In this document: piece after piece, positions 16,211 to 23,732 of the stretch
Layout: each line of letters opens with the position of its first letter
Position numbering within the stretch: position 1 is the first letter of the stretch
NCBI GenBank assembly: GCA_938014945.1
Contig: CALLQH010000111.1
Location: forward strand, 1 to 51,857
Origin: an uncultured bacterium
GTDB taxonomy: Bacteria; Pseudomonadota; Alphaproteobacteria; SP197
DNA length: 51,857 nt
Direction: 5' to 3'
Position numbers and translations under genes: made by a program
The notes under the pieces: generated by a model
The model's database searches: none
What the model was told of the DNA's origin: nothing
The model's input: the letters and a program-made list of their open reading frames with translations, nothing else

Positions 16211-17077
16211 ATGGCGATCGACTACGAGAAGCTCAAAGCCTGGAAGCTGCCCGAGATCGAACTGGACTGGACCTGGCAGGATTCGGCGCTCTACGCGCTG
16301 GGTGTGGGCCTCGGTCACGATCCGCTGGACGAGGAGCAGCTTGCCTTCGTCTATGAGAAGGACATGAGGGCCCTGCCGACCATGGCGGTGATCGCCGCGG
16401 CTCACGGCTTCTGGCTGCGTGATCCGGCGACCGGCGTCGACTGGAAGCGTGTCGTGCACGGCGAGGAGGGCGTGACGATCCATGCGCCCATCCCGCCGGT
16501 GGGCCGTTTCGTCGGCCGCTCCTGGGTCGAGGAGATCATCGACAAGGGAGAGGGCAAGGGTGCGCTGATCCTGATCAAGCGCACGCTCCACGATGCGGCG
16601 AGCAACACCCTGCTGGCGACGGTGCGGCGCACCACGTTCGCGCGCGGCGACGGCGGCTTCGGCGGCCCGGACGGTCTGAAGGCGCCCGAGCCGCATCGTC
16701 TGCCCGACGACCGTGGCCCCGATCACGTCTGCGACCTGCCGACCTTGCCGCAGCAGGCGCTGATCTATCGTCTCAATGGGGATGCCAATCCGCTGCACAT
16801 CGATCCCGATGTCGCCGCGGAGGCGGGCTTTCCCCGCCCCATCCTGCATGGCCTCTGCACCTTCGGTGTTGCCGGCCATGCGGTGCTGAGGACCCTGTGC
16901 GGCTATGACCCTGCCCGCCTGAAGCGCTTCGACGTGCGTTTCTCCGCGCCGGTCTTTCCGGGCGAGACGATCCGCACGGAGATGTGGACCGACGGCGGCA
17001 CCGTTTCCTTCCGCGCCCGCGTCGTCGAGCGCGACGTGGTGGTGCTGAACAACGGCCTGGCGGAGATCGCGGGATGA
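16211..17077 (+). CDS. MaoC-like (R)-specific enoyl-CoA hydratase paralogue 2
   Basis: A 288-residue 2-enoyl-CoA hydratase 2-type protein, paralogous to the gene just upstream and of identical length. The N-terminal hot-dog begins with ALYALGVGLGHDPLDE. The hydratase motif is canonical: NGDANPLHIDP with Asp191, Asn193 and His196, and then GFPRPILHGLCTFGVAGHA. It would add water to trans-2-enoyl-CoA to give (3R)-hydroxyacyl-CoA, the substrate expected for the SDR two genes upstream. It starts two bases after the upstream stop, and its stop overlaps the ATG of a secreted phosphatase (ATGA). Confidence 0.94.
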   Translation: MAIDYEKLKAWKLPEIELDWTWQDSALYALGVGLGHDPLDEEQLAFVYEKDMRALPTMAVIAAAHGFWLRDPATGVDWKRVVHGEEGVTIHAPIPPVGRFVGRSWVEEIIDKGEGKGALILIKRTLHDAASNTLLATVRRTTFARGDGGFGGPDGLKAPEPHRLPDDRGPDHVCDLPTLPQQALIYRLNGDANPLHIDPDVAAEAGFPRPILHGLCTFGVAGHAVLRTLCGYDPARLKRFDVRFSAPVFPGETIRTEMWTDGGTVSFRARVVERDVVVLNNGLAEIAG

Positions 17078-18480
17078 GCCGCGGCATCGGCTGCTTCCTC
17101 GCTCTCGCCCTTCTGCTGGCGGGTGAGGCGCGCGCCGATGCGGTCCAGGCGACCTATGCGCTCGTTGCGCAAAACCCCCGGAGCGGCGACACGGTCCTGC
17201 TCGTGCGGGCCATCGTCGAGGGCGCCGGGGCGCACTGCCCGGAGATGTCGGTCAACGGCGCGGTTGTGACCGCGCGGGTACGCTTCAATCCGGATGCCGG
17301 ACGTTTTCCCGTCACCGTCTGTGAGTTGGTGGCGTCGCTCGATGCCATGGTGACCGTCGCGGGCGAGGCCGTGCCCACACTCGCCGGCTACGACGGCGGC
17401 ACCCTGCGTGTCGTGGCCTTCGGCGACACCGGCTGCAATCCCGAACAGGACTGCGCGAGCGAATGGCCCTTCGCGGCGCTGGCGGCAGACGCGGCGGCGC
17501 AGCATCCCGATCTCGTCATTCATCTGGGCGACTACGATTATCGCGGCACGCCCTCCCGGCGCTCGAAGGATGCGCCACGGGTCTATGACGGCTGTGTGCC
17601 GGGCGAGGGCGAGGCCTATATCAGCCTTGCCGATCTGACGAACTGGCAGAACTGGCAGGACGATTTCTTCGCGCCTGCCGCGCCTCTGTTGCACGTCGCG
17701 CCCTGGGTTGCGGTCCGCGGTAACCACGAACTGTGCAGTCGCGGCGGCGATGGCTGGTTCTACTTTCTCGATCCGCATTCGACGCTGCTTGATCCCCTGC
17801 GCGGCGAGCCGCGCTGCGACGCTCCGGTCGTGACAACGCCGCCCTACAGCATCTCGGTCGGCGGTCTCGATCTTGTCGTTCTGGACAGTTCCGATGGCTG
17901 TCAGATCGACAGCTGGCAGGACGCGGAGGCGTTCGACTATCAGGTGAGGGTGCTGGCACCCGACATGGCGGAGGCGGGAGTTCTGGCGCAGGAAGGAGGC
18001 GGCCCGGTCTGGCTGCTGTCGCACCGCCCGTTGTGGTCCGCCTTTGTCGGAAAGCCCGGCGAGGCGATGTCGGACGGCAGCGAAGTTTGGCAGCGCGCGC
18101 TCGATGCCGCGCTGGGCGGCAGCCTGCCGGAGGGTGTCGCCATGCTGCTTTCGGGTCATGCGCATGAGGCGCAGGCGCTGGTCTTCGATGGTCCCCGACC
18201 GCCCCAGCTCATCATCGGCAACGGTGGCACGAAGCTCGACAACAACGAGGTCGCGCTGCCGGTTTCGGCCCGCTTCGACGGCCTGGCGGGCAGCGGCTGG
18301 GTCGTCTCGCCGCCCTCGACGCCCGCCGCCCATGGCTACCTTGCCGCAGAGGTCGAGGATGCGCTGTACTGGCAAGGGACGGTCACGTCCCATGCCGGGG
18401 CACAGGCCGCACCCCTGCTGCTGATGACATGCCAGTTGCCCGTTCGCGATGGAGGTCTCTGTGTCCCACCCACCCCTTGA
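17074..18480 (+). CDS. Exported calcineurin-like metallophosphoesterase
   Basis: A 468-residue protein with a signal peptide (residues 1 to about 22, ending AGEARADA). The metallophosphoesterase motifs appear in order: VVAFGDTGCNP, VIHLGDYDYRG, VRGNHELC, LLSHRPLW and LLSGHAHEAQ, which together supply the dinuclear metal site. The N-terminal part up to residue 110 holds a small beta-rich domain. Several cysteines fit a periplasmic, disulfide-containing protein. It is translationally coupled to the upstream hydratase by ATGA and its last 20 bases overlap the DUF35 gene. A secreted phosphatase inside an intracellular acyl-CoA operon is odd; it may process a phosphorylated precursor before uptake. 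Confidence 0.91.
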   Translation: MSRGIGCFLALALLLAGEARADAVQATYALVAQNPRSGDTVLLVRAIVEGAGAHCPEMSVNGAVVTARVRFNPDAGRFPVTVCELVASLDAMVTVAGEAVPTLAGYDGGTLRVVAFGDTGCNPEQDCASEWPFAALAADAAAQHPDLVIHLGDYDYRGTPSRRSKDAPRVYDGCVPGEGEAYISLADLTNWQNWQDDFFAPAAPLLHVAPWVAVRGNHELCSRGGDGWFYFLDPHSTLLDPLRGEPRCDAPVVTTPPYSISVGGLDLVVLDSSDGCQIDSWQDAEAFDYQVRVLAPDMAEAGVLAQEGGGPVWLLSHRPLWSAFVGKPGEAMSDGSEVWQRALDAALGGSLPEGVAMLLSGHAHEAQALVFDGPRPPQLIIGNGGTKLDNNEVALPVSARFDGLAGSGWVVSPPSTPAAHGYLAAEVEDALYWQGTVTSHAGAQAAPLLLMTCQLPVRDGGLCVPPTP

Positions 18481-18838
18481 GGGGCCCGACGCCCGTTACG
18501 CCGCCTTCCTCAACGAAGGGCGCTTGTGCCTGCAGCGCTGCGACGGCTGCGAACGGCATGTGTTCTATCCCCGTGTCCTCTGCCCCCATTGCGGCAGTGA
18601 CGCCCTGACCTGGGTCGATGCCAGCGGGCGCGGCACGGTCTATGCGACCACCGTGGTGCGCAAGCGACCGGAGGAGGGGTCGGCCCACAACCTGTGCCTT
18701 GTCGACCTCGAGGAGGGCGTGCGTATGGCCAGCCGCGTTGAAGGTATCGCGCCTGAAGCGGTCGTCATCGGCATGGCGGTGACGGCGCGCATCGCCAGGC
18801 AGGGAGAGGACGCCATCGTCGTCTTCGATCCCTCGTGA
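18461..18838 (+). CDS. DUF35 zinc-ribbon/OB-fold acyl-CoA-binding protein
   Basis: A 125-residue DUF35 protein: a rubredoxin-like zinc ribbon (Cys27, Cys30, Cys41, Cys44 in CDGC and CPHC) followed by an OB fold (GRGTVYATTVVRK, NLCLVDLEEGVRMASRV). Members pair with thiolases that lack the usual Cys, for example ChsH2 with Ltp2 in steroid side-chain degradation, where the DUF35 part channels the CoA ester. I chose GTG 18461 because GGAGG ends five bases before it; an in-frame ATG at 18449 would sit directly on that ribosome binding site. The gene overlaps the phosphatase 3' end and the thiolase 5' end (GTGA), so all three are coupled. Confidence 0.88.
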   Translation: MSHPPLEGPDARYAAFLNEGRLCLQRCDGCERHVFYPRVLCPHCGSDALTWVDASGRGTVYATTVVRKRPEEGSAHNLCLVDLEEGVRMASRVEGIAPEAVVIGMAVTARIARQGEDAIVVFDPS

Positions 18839-19992
18839 GCGGCGACCTGCGCGGCAAGGCCGCAGCGGTCGGCGTCGGGCTCGCCGGCATCGGCGCGGCG
18901 CCGGGCTACAGCCATCTCGACCTCACCGCGCAGGCGGTGAAAGCCGCGCTGGACGATGCCGGGCTGAAGCTTTCGGACGTCGACGGGCTCTTTGCCTCCA
19001 ATCTGCAGAACGTCTTTGCGCCGCTCAACGTCGGCGAATATCTCGGCATCCGGCCGAAGGTGACGGAGGGCACGCAGATCGGCGGTTCCTCGCCGGTGGC
19101 GCACCTGCTGTGGGCGGCGCTGGCCCTGGAGGCAGGGCTCTGCGACGTGGCGCTCATCTGCTACGGCTCGAACCAGAGGAGTGCGGCCGGGAGGCTGCTC
19201 TCGCCCTCGACCGCCGAACCGCTGATCTACGAGCAGCCCTACGGCCCGCGTTACCCCATCAGCTCCTACGCCCTGGCGACCAGCCGCCACATGTATGAAT
19301 ACGGTACAACGCGCGAGCAGCTTGCCGCCATCGCGGTCGCCGCGCGCGGCTGGGCGGCGATGAACCCGGTCGCCTTCATGCGCGATCCGCTGACGGTGGA
19401 GGACGTGCTCGCCGCGCGCATGGTCTGCGATCCGCTCACCGTGCGCGACTGCTGCCTCGTCACCGACGGCGCCGGGGCGGTGGTGATGACCCGGTCCGAG
19501 CGCGCCCGCGACCTCAAGGCTGATCCGGTCTACCTGCTGGGCTGCGGCCATGCCCACTGGCACCGCCAGATCAGCCAGATGCCGGATCTCACGACCAGTG
19601 CGGCGGTCGACTCCGGCAAGCGGGCCTATGCCATGGCGGGGATGGGCCCCGGCGACATCGACGTGCTGGAACTCTACGACGCCTTCACCATCACGACGCT
19701 GATGTTCCTGGAGGACCTCGGTTTCTGCGCCAAGGGCGAGGGCGGGCCGTTCGTGGCGGATGGCCGCATTGCCCCGGGCGGCAGCCTGCCGGTCAACACC
19801 AACGGCGGCGGCCTCTCCTGCGTGCATCCCGGCATGTACGGCATCTTCACGGTGATCGAGGCCATCGAACAGCTCCGCGGCAGCGCCGGGGAGCGTCAGG
19901 TCAAGGGTGCCGAGACCGCGATCAGCCACGGCAACGGCGGCCACTTCTCCAGCGAGGTCACCGCCATCTGGGGCACGGCGGCGACGCTGTAG
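18835..19992 (+). CDS. SCP2-type thiolase-fold protein, probable aldolase or lipid-transfer thiolase
   Basis: A 385-residue thiolase-superfamily protein starting at GTG 18835 inside the DUF35 stop (GTGA). The position of the nucleophilic Cys reads GTQIGGSSPVAH, so the thiolase Cys is replaced by Ser85/Ser86. The blocks LVTDGAGAVVMT, VLELYDAFTITTL, NTNGGGLSCVHPG and ISHGNGGHFSS are those of non-specific lipid-transfer/SCP-x thiolases. In the Ltp2-DUF35 pair this architecture performs a retro-aldol cleavage of a 3-hydroxyacyl-CoA side chain, not thiolysis. Its direct partner here is the upstream DUF35 protein. The substrate is unknown; a branched or ring-attached side chain is the natural guess. 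Confidence 0.91.
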   Translation: MSGDLRGKAAAVGVGLAGIGAAPGYSHLDLTAQAVKAALDDAGLKLSDVDGLFASNLQNVFAPLNVGEYLGIRPKVTEGTQIGGSSPVAHLLWAALALEAGLCDVALICYGSNQRSAAGRLLSPSTAEPLIYEQPYGPRYPISSYALATSRHMYEYGTTREQLAAIAVAARGWAAMNPVAFMRDPLTVEDVLAARMVCDPLTVRDCCLVTDGAGAVVMTRSERARDLKADPVYLLGCGHAHWHRQISQMPDLTTSAAVDSGKRAYAMAGMGPGDIDVLELYDAFTITTLMFLEDLGFCAKGEGGPFVADGRIAPGGSLPVNTNGGGLSCVHPGMYGIFTVIEAIEQLRGSAGERQVKGAETAISHGNGGHFSSEVTAIWGTAATL

Positions 19993-20004
19993 GAGGGCTC
20001 CCCT

Positions 20005-21528
20005 CTACATCACCGGGCCGACTTCCCAGGGCATGAACTCGTTGTCGCCGAAGCCCAGGGCCTCGCTCTTGGAGGGTTCGCCCGAGGCGATACGCAGGAC
20101 GAGGTTGAAGATTTCCTCGCCCTTTTCCTCCACCGTCGCGCCGCCGTCGGCGATGGCGCCGCAGTTGACGTCCATGTCCTCGGTCATGCGCTCGTACATG
20201 GTCGTGTTGGTGGCAAGCTTGATCGAGGGAGCGGGCTTGCAGCCGTAGACCGAGCCGCGCCCCGTGGTGAAACACACGACATTGGCGCCCGAGGCGACCT
20301 GGCCGGTGATCGAGCAGGGGTCGTAGCCCGGCGAATCCATGAAGACGAAACCCTTCTTCCGTACCGGCTCGCCGTAACGATAGACGTCGACCAGGTTGGT
20401 CGTGCCGCCCTTGGCGGCGGCACCCAGGGACTTTTCCAGGATGGTGGTGAGGCCGCCGTCCTTGTTGCCGGGCGAGGGGTTGTTGTCCATGCCGCGTCCG
20501 CCGCCGGCATAGGCCTCCCACCAGCGGATGCGCTCCATCAGCTTGTCGGCGACCTCCTGGCTGACCGCGCGGCGGGTCAGCAGGTGTTCGGCGCCGTAGA
20601 TCTCCGGCGTTTCCGAAAGGATGCCGGTGCCGCCGTGTTCGACCAGGCGGTCGACGGCGTTGCCCAGCGCCGGATTGGCGGTGATGCCGGAATAGCCGTC
20701 CGAGCCGCCGCACTGCAGGGCAAGGGTGATGTGGCTGGCCGGCACCTTCTCTCGCGCCACGGCATTGGCCGCGGGCAGCATCTGCCGGATCAGGCGGATG
20801 CCTTCCTCCACCGTGGCGCGGGTGCCGCCGGTGGTCTGGATGTTCATGGTGCGCAGGCCCGCGGTGGTCTCCGGGCCATAGGCATCGAGCAGGAAGCTGA
20901 TCTGGTTGGCTTCGCAGCCAAGGCCGATCAGCAGCGAGCCCGCGACATTGGCATGCCGCGCGAAGCCCCACAGCACACGGTGCATGTTGCCCATGGAATC
21001 GGGGTCGTGGGTCTGGCCGCAGCCGCCGCCATGGGTGAAGCCGACGACGCCGTCGATGTTGGGATAGGCCGCCAGTTCGCCGGTGCGGTTGAAGGCGTCG
21101 GCGATGTAGCGCACCACGGTTGCCGAGCAGTTCACCGAGGGCAGGATGGCGATGTAGTTGCGCGTGCCCACACGCCCGTCGGGCCGCACGTAGCCCATGA
21201 ACGTCGCCTGCTTGTCGACCGGAAGCACCCCGATGTTGCGCACGTCCGCACCCACAGCCTGTTCGCGCTCGAAATCGCCCATGGCGCAGTTATGGACGTG
21301 GATGTGTTCGCCGGGGGCGATATCGGTGCTGGCAAAGCCGATGATCTGGCTGAACTTGCGCACCGGCGCGCCCCTGGCGATGGGCGCCGCTGCGACCTTG
21401 TGGCCGGCGGGAATGTCCTGGCGTGCGGCAAGGCCCTGGCCGTCGATTTCCTGGCCCGCACCCACCGGGCGGGCGGCGACCAGCACGTTGTCGTCACGGT
21501 GCAGGCGCAGAATGCGGGTTTGTTCCAT
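20005..21528 (-). CDS. Altronate/galactarate dehydratase family protein (UxaA/GarD-like)
   Basis: A 507-residue full-length sugar-acid dehydratase-like enzyme. Residues 1 to about 85 form the SAF domain (RDDNVLVAARPVGAG). The central and C-terminal dehydratase parts carry GRVGTRNYIAILPSVNCS, GFTHGGGCG, LQCGGSDGYSG, NPALGNAVDRLV and MDSPGYDPCSITGQVASG, which include the cysteines and histidines that hold iron in the family. It would dehydrate altronate, galactarate or a related hydroxy acid to a 2-keto-3-deoxy acid. It starts at ATG 21528 with GAGG upstream, is convergent with the thiolase and divergent from the first TMADH-like gene. Linked enolase-superfamily enzymes elsewhere in the window could also act on sugar acids. 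Confidence 0.92.
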   Translation of the reverse strand: MEQTRILRLHRDDNVLVAARPVGAGQEIDGQGLAARQDIPAGHKVAAAPIARGAPVRKFSQIIGFASTDIAPGEHIHVHNCAMGDFEREQAVGADVRNIGVLPVDKQATFMGYVRPDGRVGTRNYIAILPSVNCSATVVRYIADAFNRTGELAAYPNIDGVVGFTHGGGCGQTHDPDSMGNMHRVLWGFARHANVAGSLLIGLGCEANQISFLLDAYGPETTAGLRTMNIQTTGGTRATVEEGIRLIRQMLPAANAVAREKVPASHITLALQCGGSDGYSGITANPALGNAVDRLVEHGGTGILSETPEIYGAEHLLTRRAVSQEVADKLMERIRWWEAYAGGGRGMDNNPSPGNKDGGLTTILEKSLGAAAKGGTTNLVDVYRYGEPVRKKGFVFMDSPGYDPCSITGQVASGANVVCFTTGRGSVYGCKPAPSIKLATNTTMYERMTEDMDVNCGAIADGGATVEEKGEEIFNLVLRIASGEPSKSEALGFGDNEFMPWEVGPVM

Positions 21529-21644
21529 GGCGTCCTCGTTTGGGACGGCATTCTAGAACGCGTGGCTTTGGCGTGCGAGGCCGTCTGGTGCGCTCACCAT
21601 GCCTCGGTCTAGAGTGCCCCGGGCGTTAGGCTGGAAGGGCATCC

Positions 21645-23732
21645 ATGACACGCGATTCGCGCTACGACATCCTGTTCGAACCGGTAAAGATCGGTCCGGT
21701 CACCGCACGCAACCGCTTCTACCAGGTGCCGCACTGCAACGGCATGGGCACCCAGTATCCCAGCGCCATGGCAGCCATGCGCGGGGTCAAGGCCGAGGGC
21801 GGCTGGGGCGTGATCTGCACCGAGGAGTGCGACTTCCACCACACGGGCGACATTACGCCCGCCATCGAGGCGCGCCTGTGGTCCGACCAGGACATCCCGA
21901 TCATGGCGCGCATGACCGAGGCGGTGAAAAGCCAGGGGGCGCTGGCCGGTTGCGAGCTGGTCTATGGCGGCCACACCTCGCACAACCGCGCCTCGCGCGA
22001 GATTCCCATGACCACGGTCGCGATGCCGGTCTCGGGCTGGGAGCCCGGCCAGGCCCGCGCCATGGACAAGACCGACATCGCCAACTTCCGCCGCTGGCAC
22101 CGCCAGGGCGCGCTGCGCGCCAGGGAGGCCGGTTTCGATATCGTCTATGTCTATGCCGGTCACAACCTGACCCTCTTCCAGGATTTCATCTCGCGCCGCT
22201 TCAACACGCGCACGGACGAATACGGCGGCTCCATCGAGAACCGGGTGCGCCTGATGCGCGAGGTGATCGAGGACACCAAGGAGGCCGTGGGCGACACCAT
22301 GGCGGTCGCCGTGCGTTTTGCCGTGGAGGAGCTGGAAGGCCCCGAGGGCATCACCCATGACGGCGACGGCCGCGCCGTGGTCGAACTGCTGGCCGACCTG
22401 CCGGACCTCTGGGACGTCAACGTCAGCGAATGGCACAACGACAGCCAGACCGCGCGCTTCGCCGAGGAAGGCTATCAGGAACCCTTCGTTGCCTGGGTCA
22501 AGGAGGTGACGAAGAAGCCGGTCGTCGCCGTGGGCCGCTACACATCGGTCGACCGCATGGTCTCGCTGGTCAGCCGCGGGGTGGTCGATTTCATCGGCGC
22601 GGCGCGGCCCTCGATCGCCGATCCCTTCCTGCCCAAGAAGGTGGAGGAGGGCCGCATCGAGGACATCCGCGAGTGCATCGGCTGCAACATCTGCGTTTCG
22701 GGCGACTACATGCTGATGCCCATGCGCTGCACCCAGAACCCGACGAAGGGCGAGGAATGGCGGCGCGGCTGGCATCCCGAGCGTATCGACCCGAAGGGCA
22801 GCGACGCCCGCGTGCTGGTCGTCGGCGCCGGTCCGGCGGGGCTGGAGGCTGCGCGCGCCCTGGGCCAGCGCGGCTACGGCGTGACCCTGGCCGAGGCGGG
22901 GACGGAGCTGGGCGGCCATCTCAACGCGCTGGCGGGCCTGCCGGGCCTTGCCACCTGGGCGCGGGTGCGCGACTGGCGCATCGGCCAGCTCCACAAGCTG
23001 CCCAATGTCGAACTGTTCCTCGACAGCAGGCTGGATGCCGCGCAGGTGCGCGAGTTCGGCTTCGATCACGTCGCCATCGCCACCGGCTCGGTCTGGCGCC
23101 GCGACGGCCTGGGCCGCGCCCACCGCCAACCCATCCCCGGCTGGGATCAGGCGGCGACGAAGACGCCCGACGACATCATCGCCGGCGCCGCGGTCGAGGG
23201 GCCGGTCGTGATCTACGACGACGATCATTACTTCATGGCGAGCGTGCTGGCCGAGAAGCTCGCCGGAGAGGGCAGGGAGGTGATCTATGTCAGCCCCGCG
23301 CCCGAGGCGGCGATCTGGACCCACAACACCATGGAGCAGGGCCGCATCCAGGCGCGCCTGATGGATCTCGGCGTCGAGCTGGTGCTGGGCAAGACGCTGG
23401 CAACCATCAGCGACGAGGAGGTCGAGCTTGCCTGCGTCTATTCGGGCAACCGCAGCTGGATCGATTGCGGCACGCCCGTACTGGTGACGATGCGTGATCC
23501 CGTGGACGATCTCTACCGCGCCCTGCAGGATGATGCCCAGGCGCTGCTCGATGCCGGTGTGCGCAGTGTCACGGCCATCGGCGATTGCCGTGCGCCCGGC
23601 CTGGTCGCGGCCGCGGTCTATGGCGGCCACAGGTATGCACGGGAACTCGATACCGAGGTCCCCCTCGACGAGGCGCCTTATCGGCGTGAAACCATGGGGC
23701 TTTCCCCCGACTGGAACTGGAGGTCGGCATGA
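21645..23732 (+). CDS. Trimethylamine dehydrogenase-family flavoprotein 1
   Basis: A 695-residue protein collinear with trimethylamine, dimethylamine and histamine dehydrogenases: an Old Yellow Enzyme-type barrel, a [4Fe-4S] segment and an ADP/NAD-type domain. RFYQVPHCNG gives Cys31, matching Cys30 of TMADH, which binds FMN covalently. VYAGH and SEWHNDS keep the Tyr-His-Asp catalytic residues and Trp264. Cys344, Cys347, Cys350 and Cys362 bind the cluster. The substrate-specificity residue Tyr60 of TMADH is Glu61 here (TEECDF), which is neither Tyr (TMADH) nor Gln (DMADH). The second dinucleotide site GAGPAGLEAA is near 393. It overlaps its paralogue by ATGA. The substrate is probably an N-methylated or other amine. 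Confidence 0.9.
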   Translation: MTRDSRYDILFEPVKIGPVTARNRFYQVPHCNGMGTQYPSAMAAMRGVKAEGGWGVICTEECDFHHTGDITPAIEARLWSDQDIPIMARMTEAVKSQGALAGCELVYGGHTSHNRASREIPMTTVAMPVSGWEPGQARAMDKTDIANFRRWHRQGALRAREAGFDIVYVYAGHNLTLFQDFISRRFNTRTDEYGGSIENRVRLMREVIEDTKEAVGDTMAVAVRFAVEELEGPEGITHDGDGRAVVELLADLPDLWDVNVSEWHNDSQTARFAEEGYQEPFVAWVKEVTKKPVVAVGRYTSVDRMVSLVSRGVVDFIGAARPSIADPFLPKKVEEGRIEDIRECIGCNICVSGDYMLMPMRCTQNPTKGEEWRRGWHPERIDPKGSDARVLVVGAGPAGLEAARALGQRGYGVTLAEAGTELGGHLNALAGLPGLATWARVRDWRIGQLHKLPNVELFLDSRLDAAQVREFGFDHVAIATGSVWRRDGLGRAHRQPIPGWDQAATKTPDDIIAGAAVEGPVVIYDDDHYFMASVLAEKLAGEGREVIYVSPAPEAAIWTHNTMEQGRIQARLMDLGVELVLGKTLATISDEEVELACVYSGNRSWIDCGTPVLVTMRDPVDDLYRALQDDAQALLDAGVRSVTAIGDCRAPGLVAAAVYGGHRYARELDTEVPLDEAPYRRETMGLSPDWNWRSA

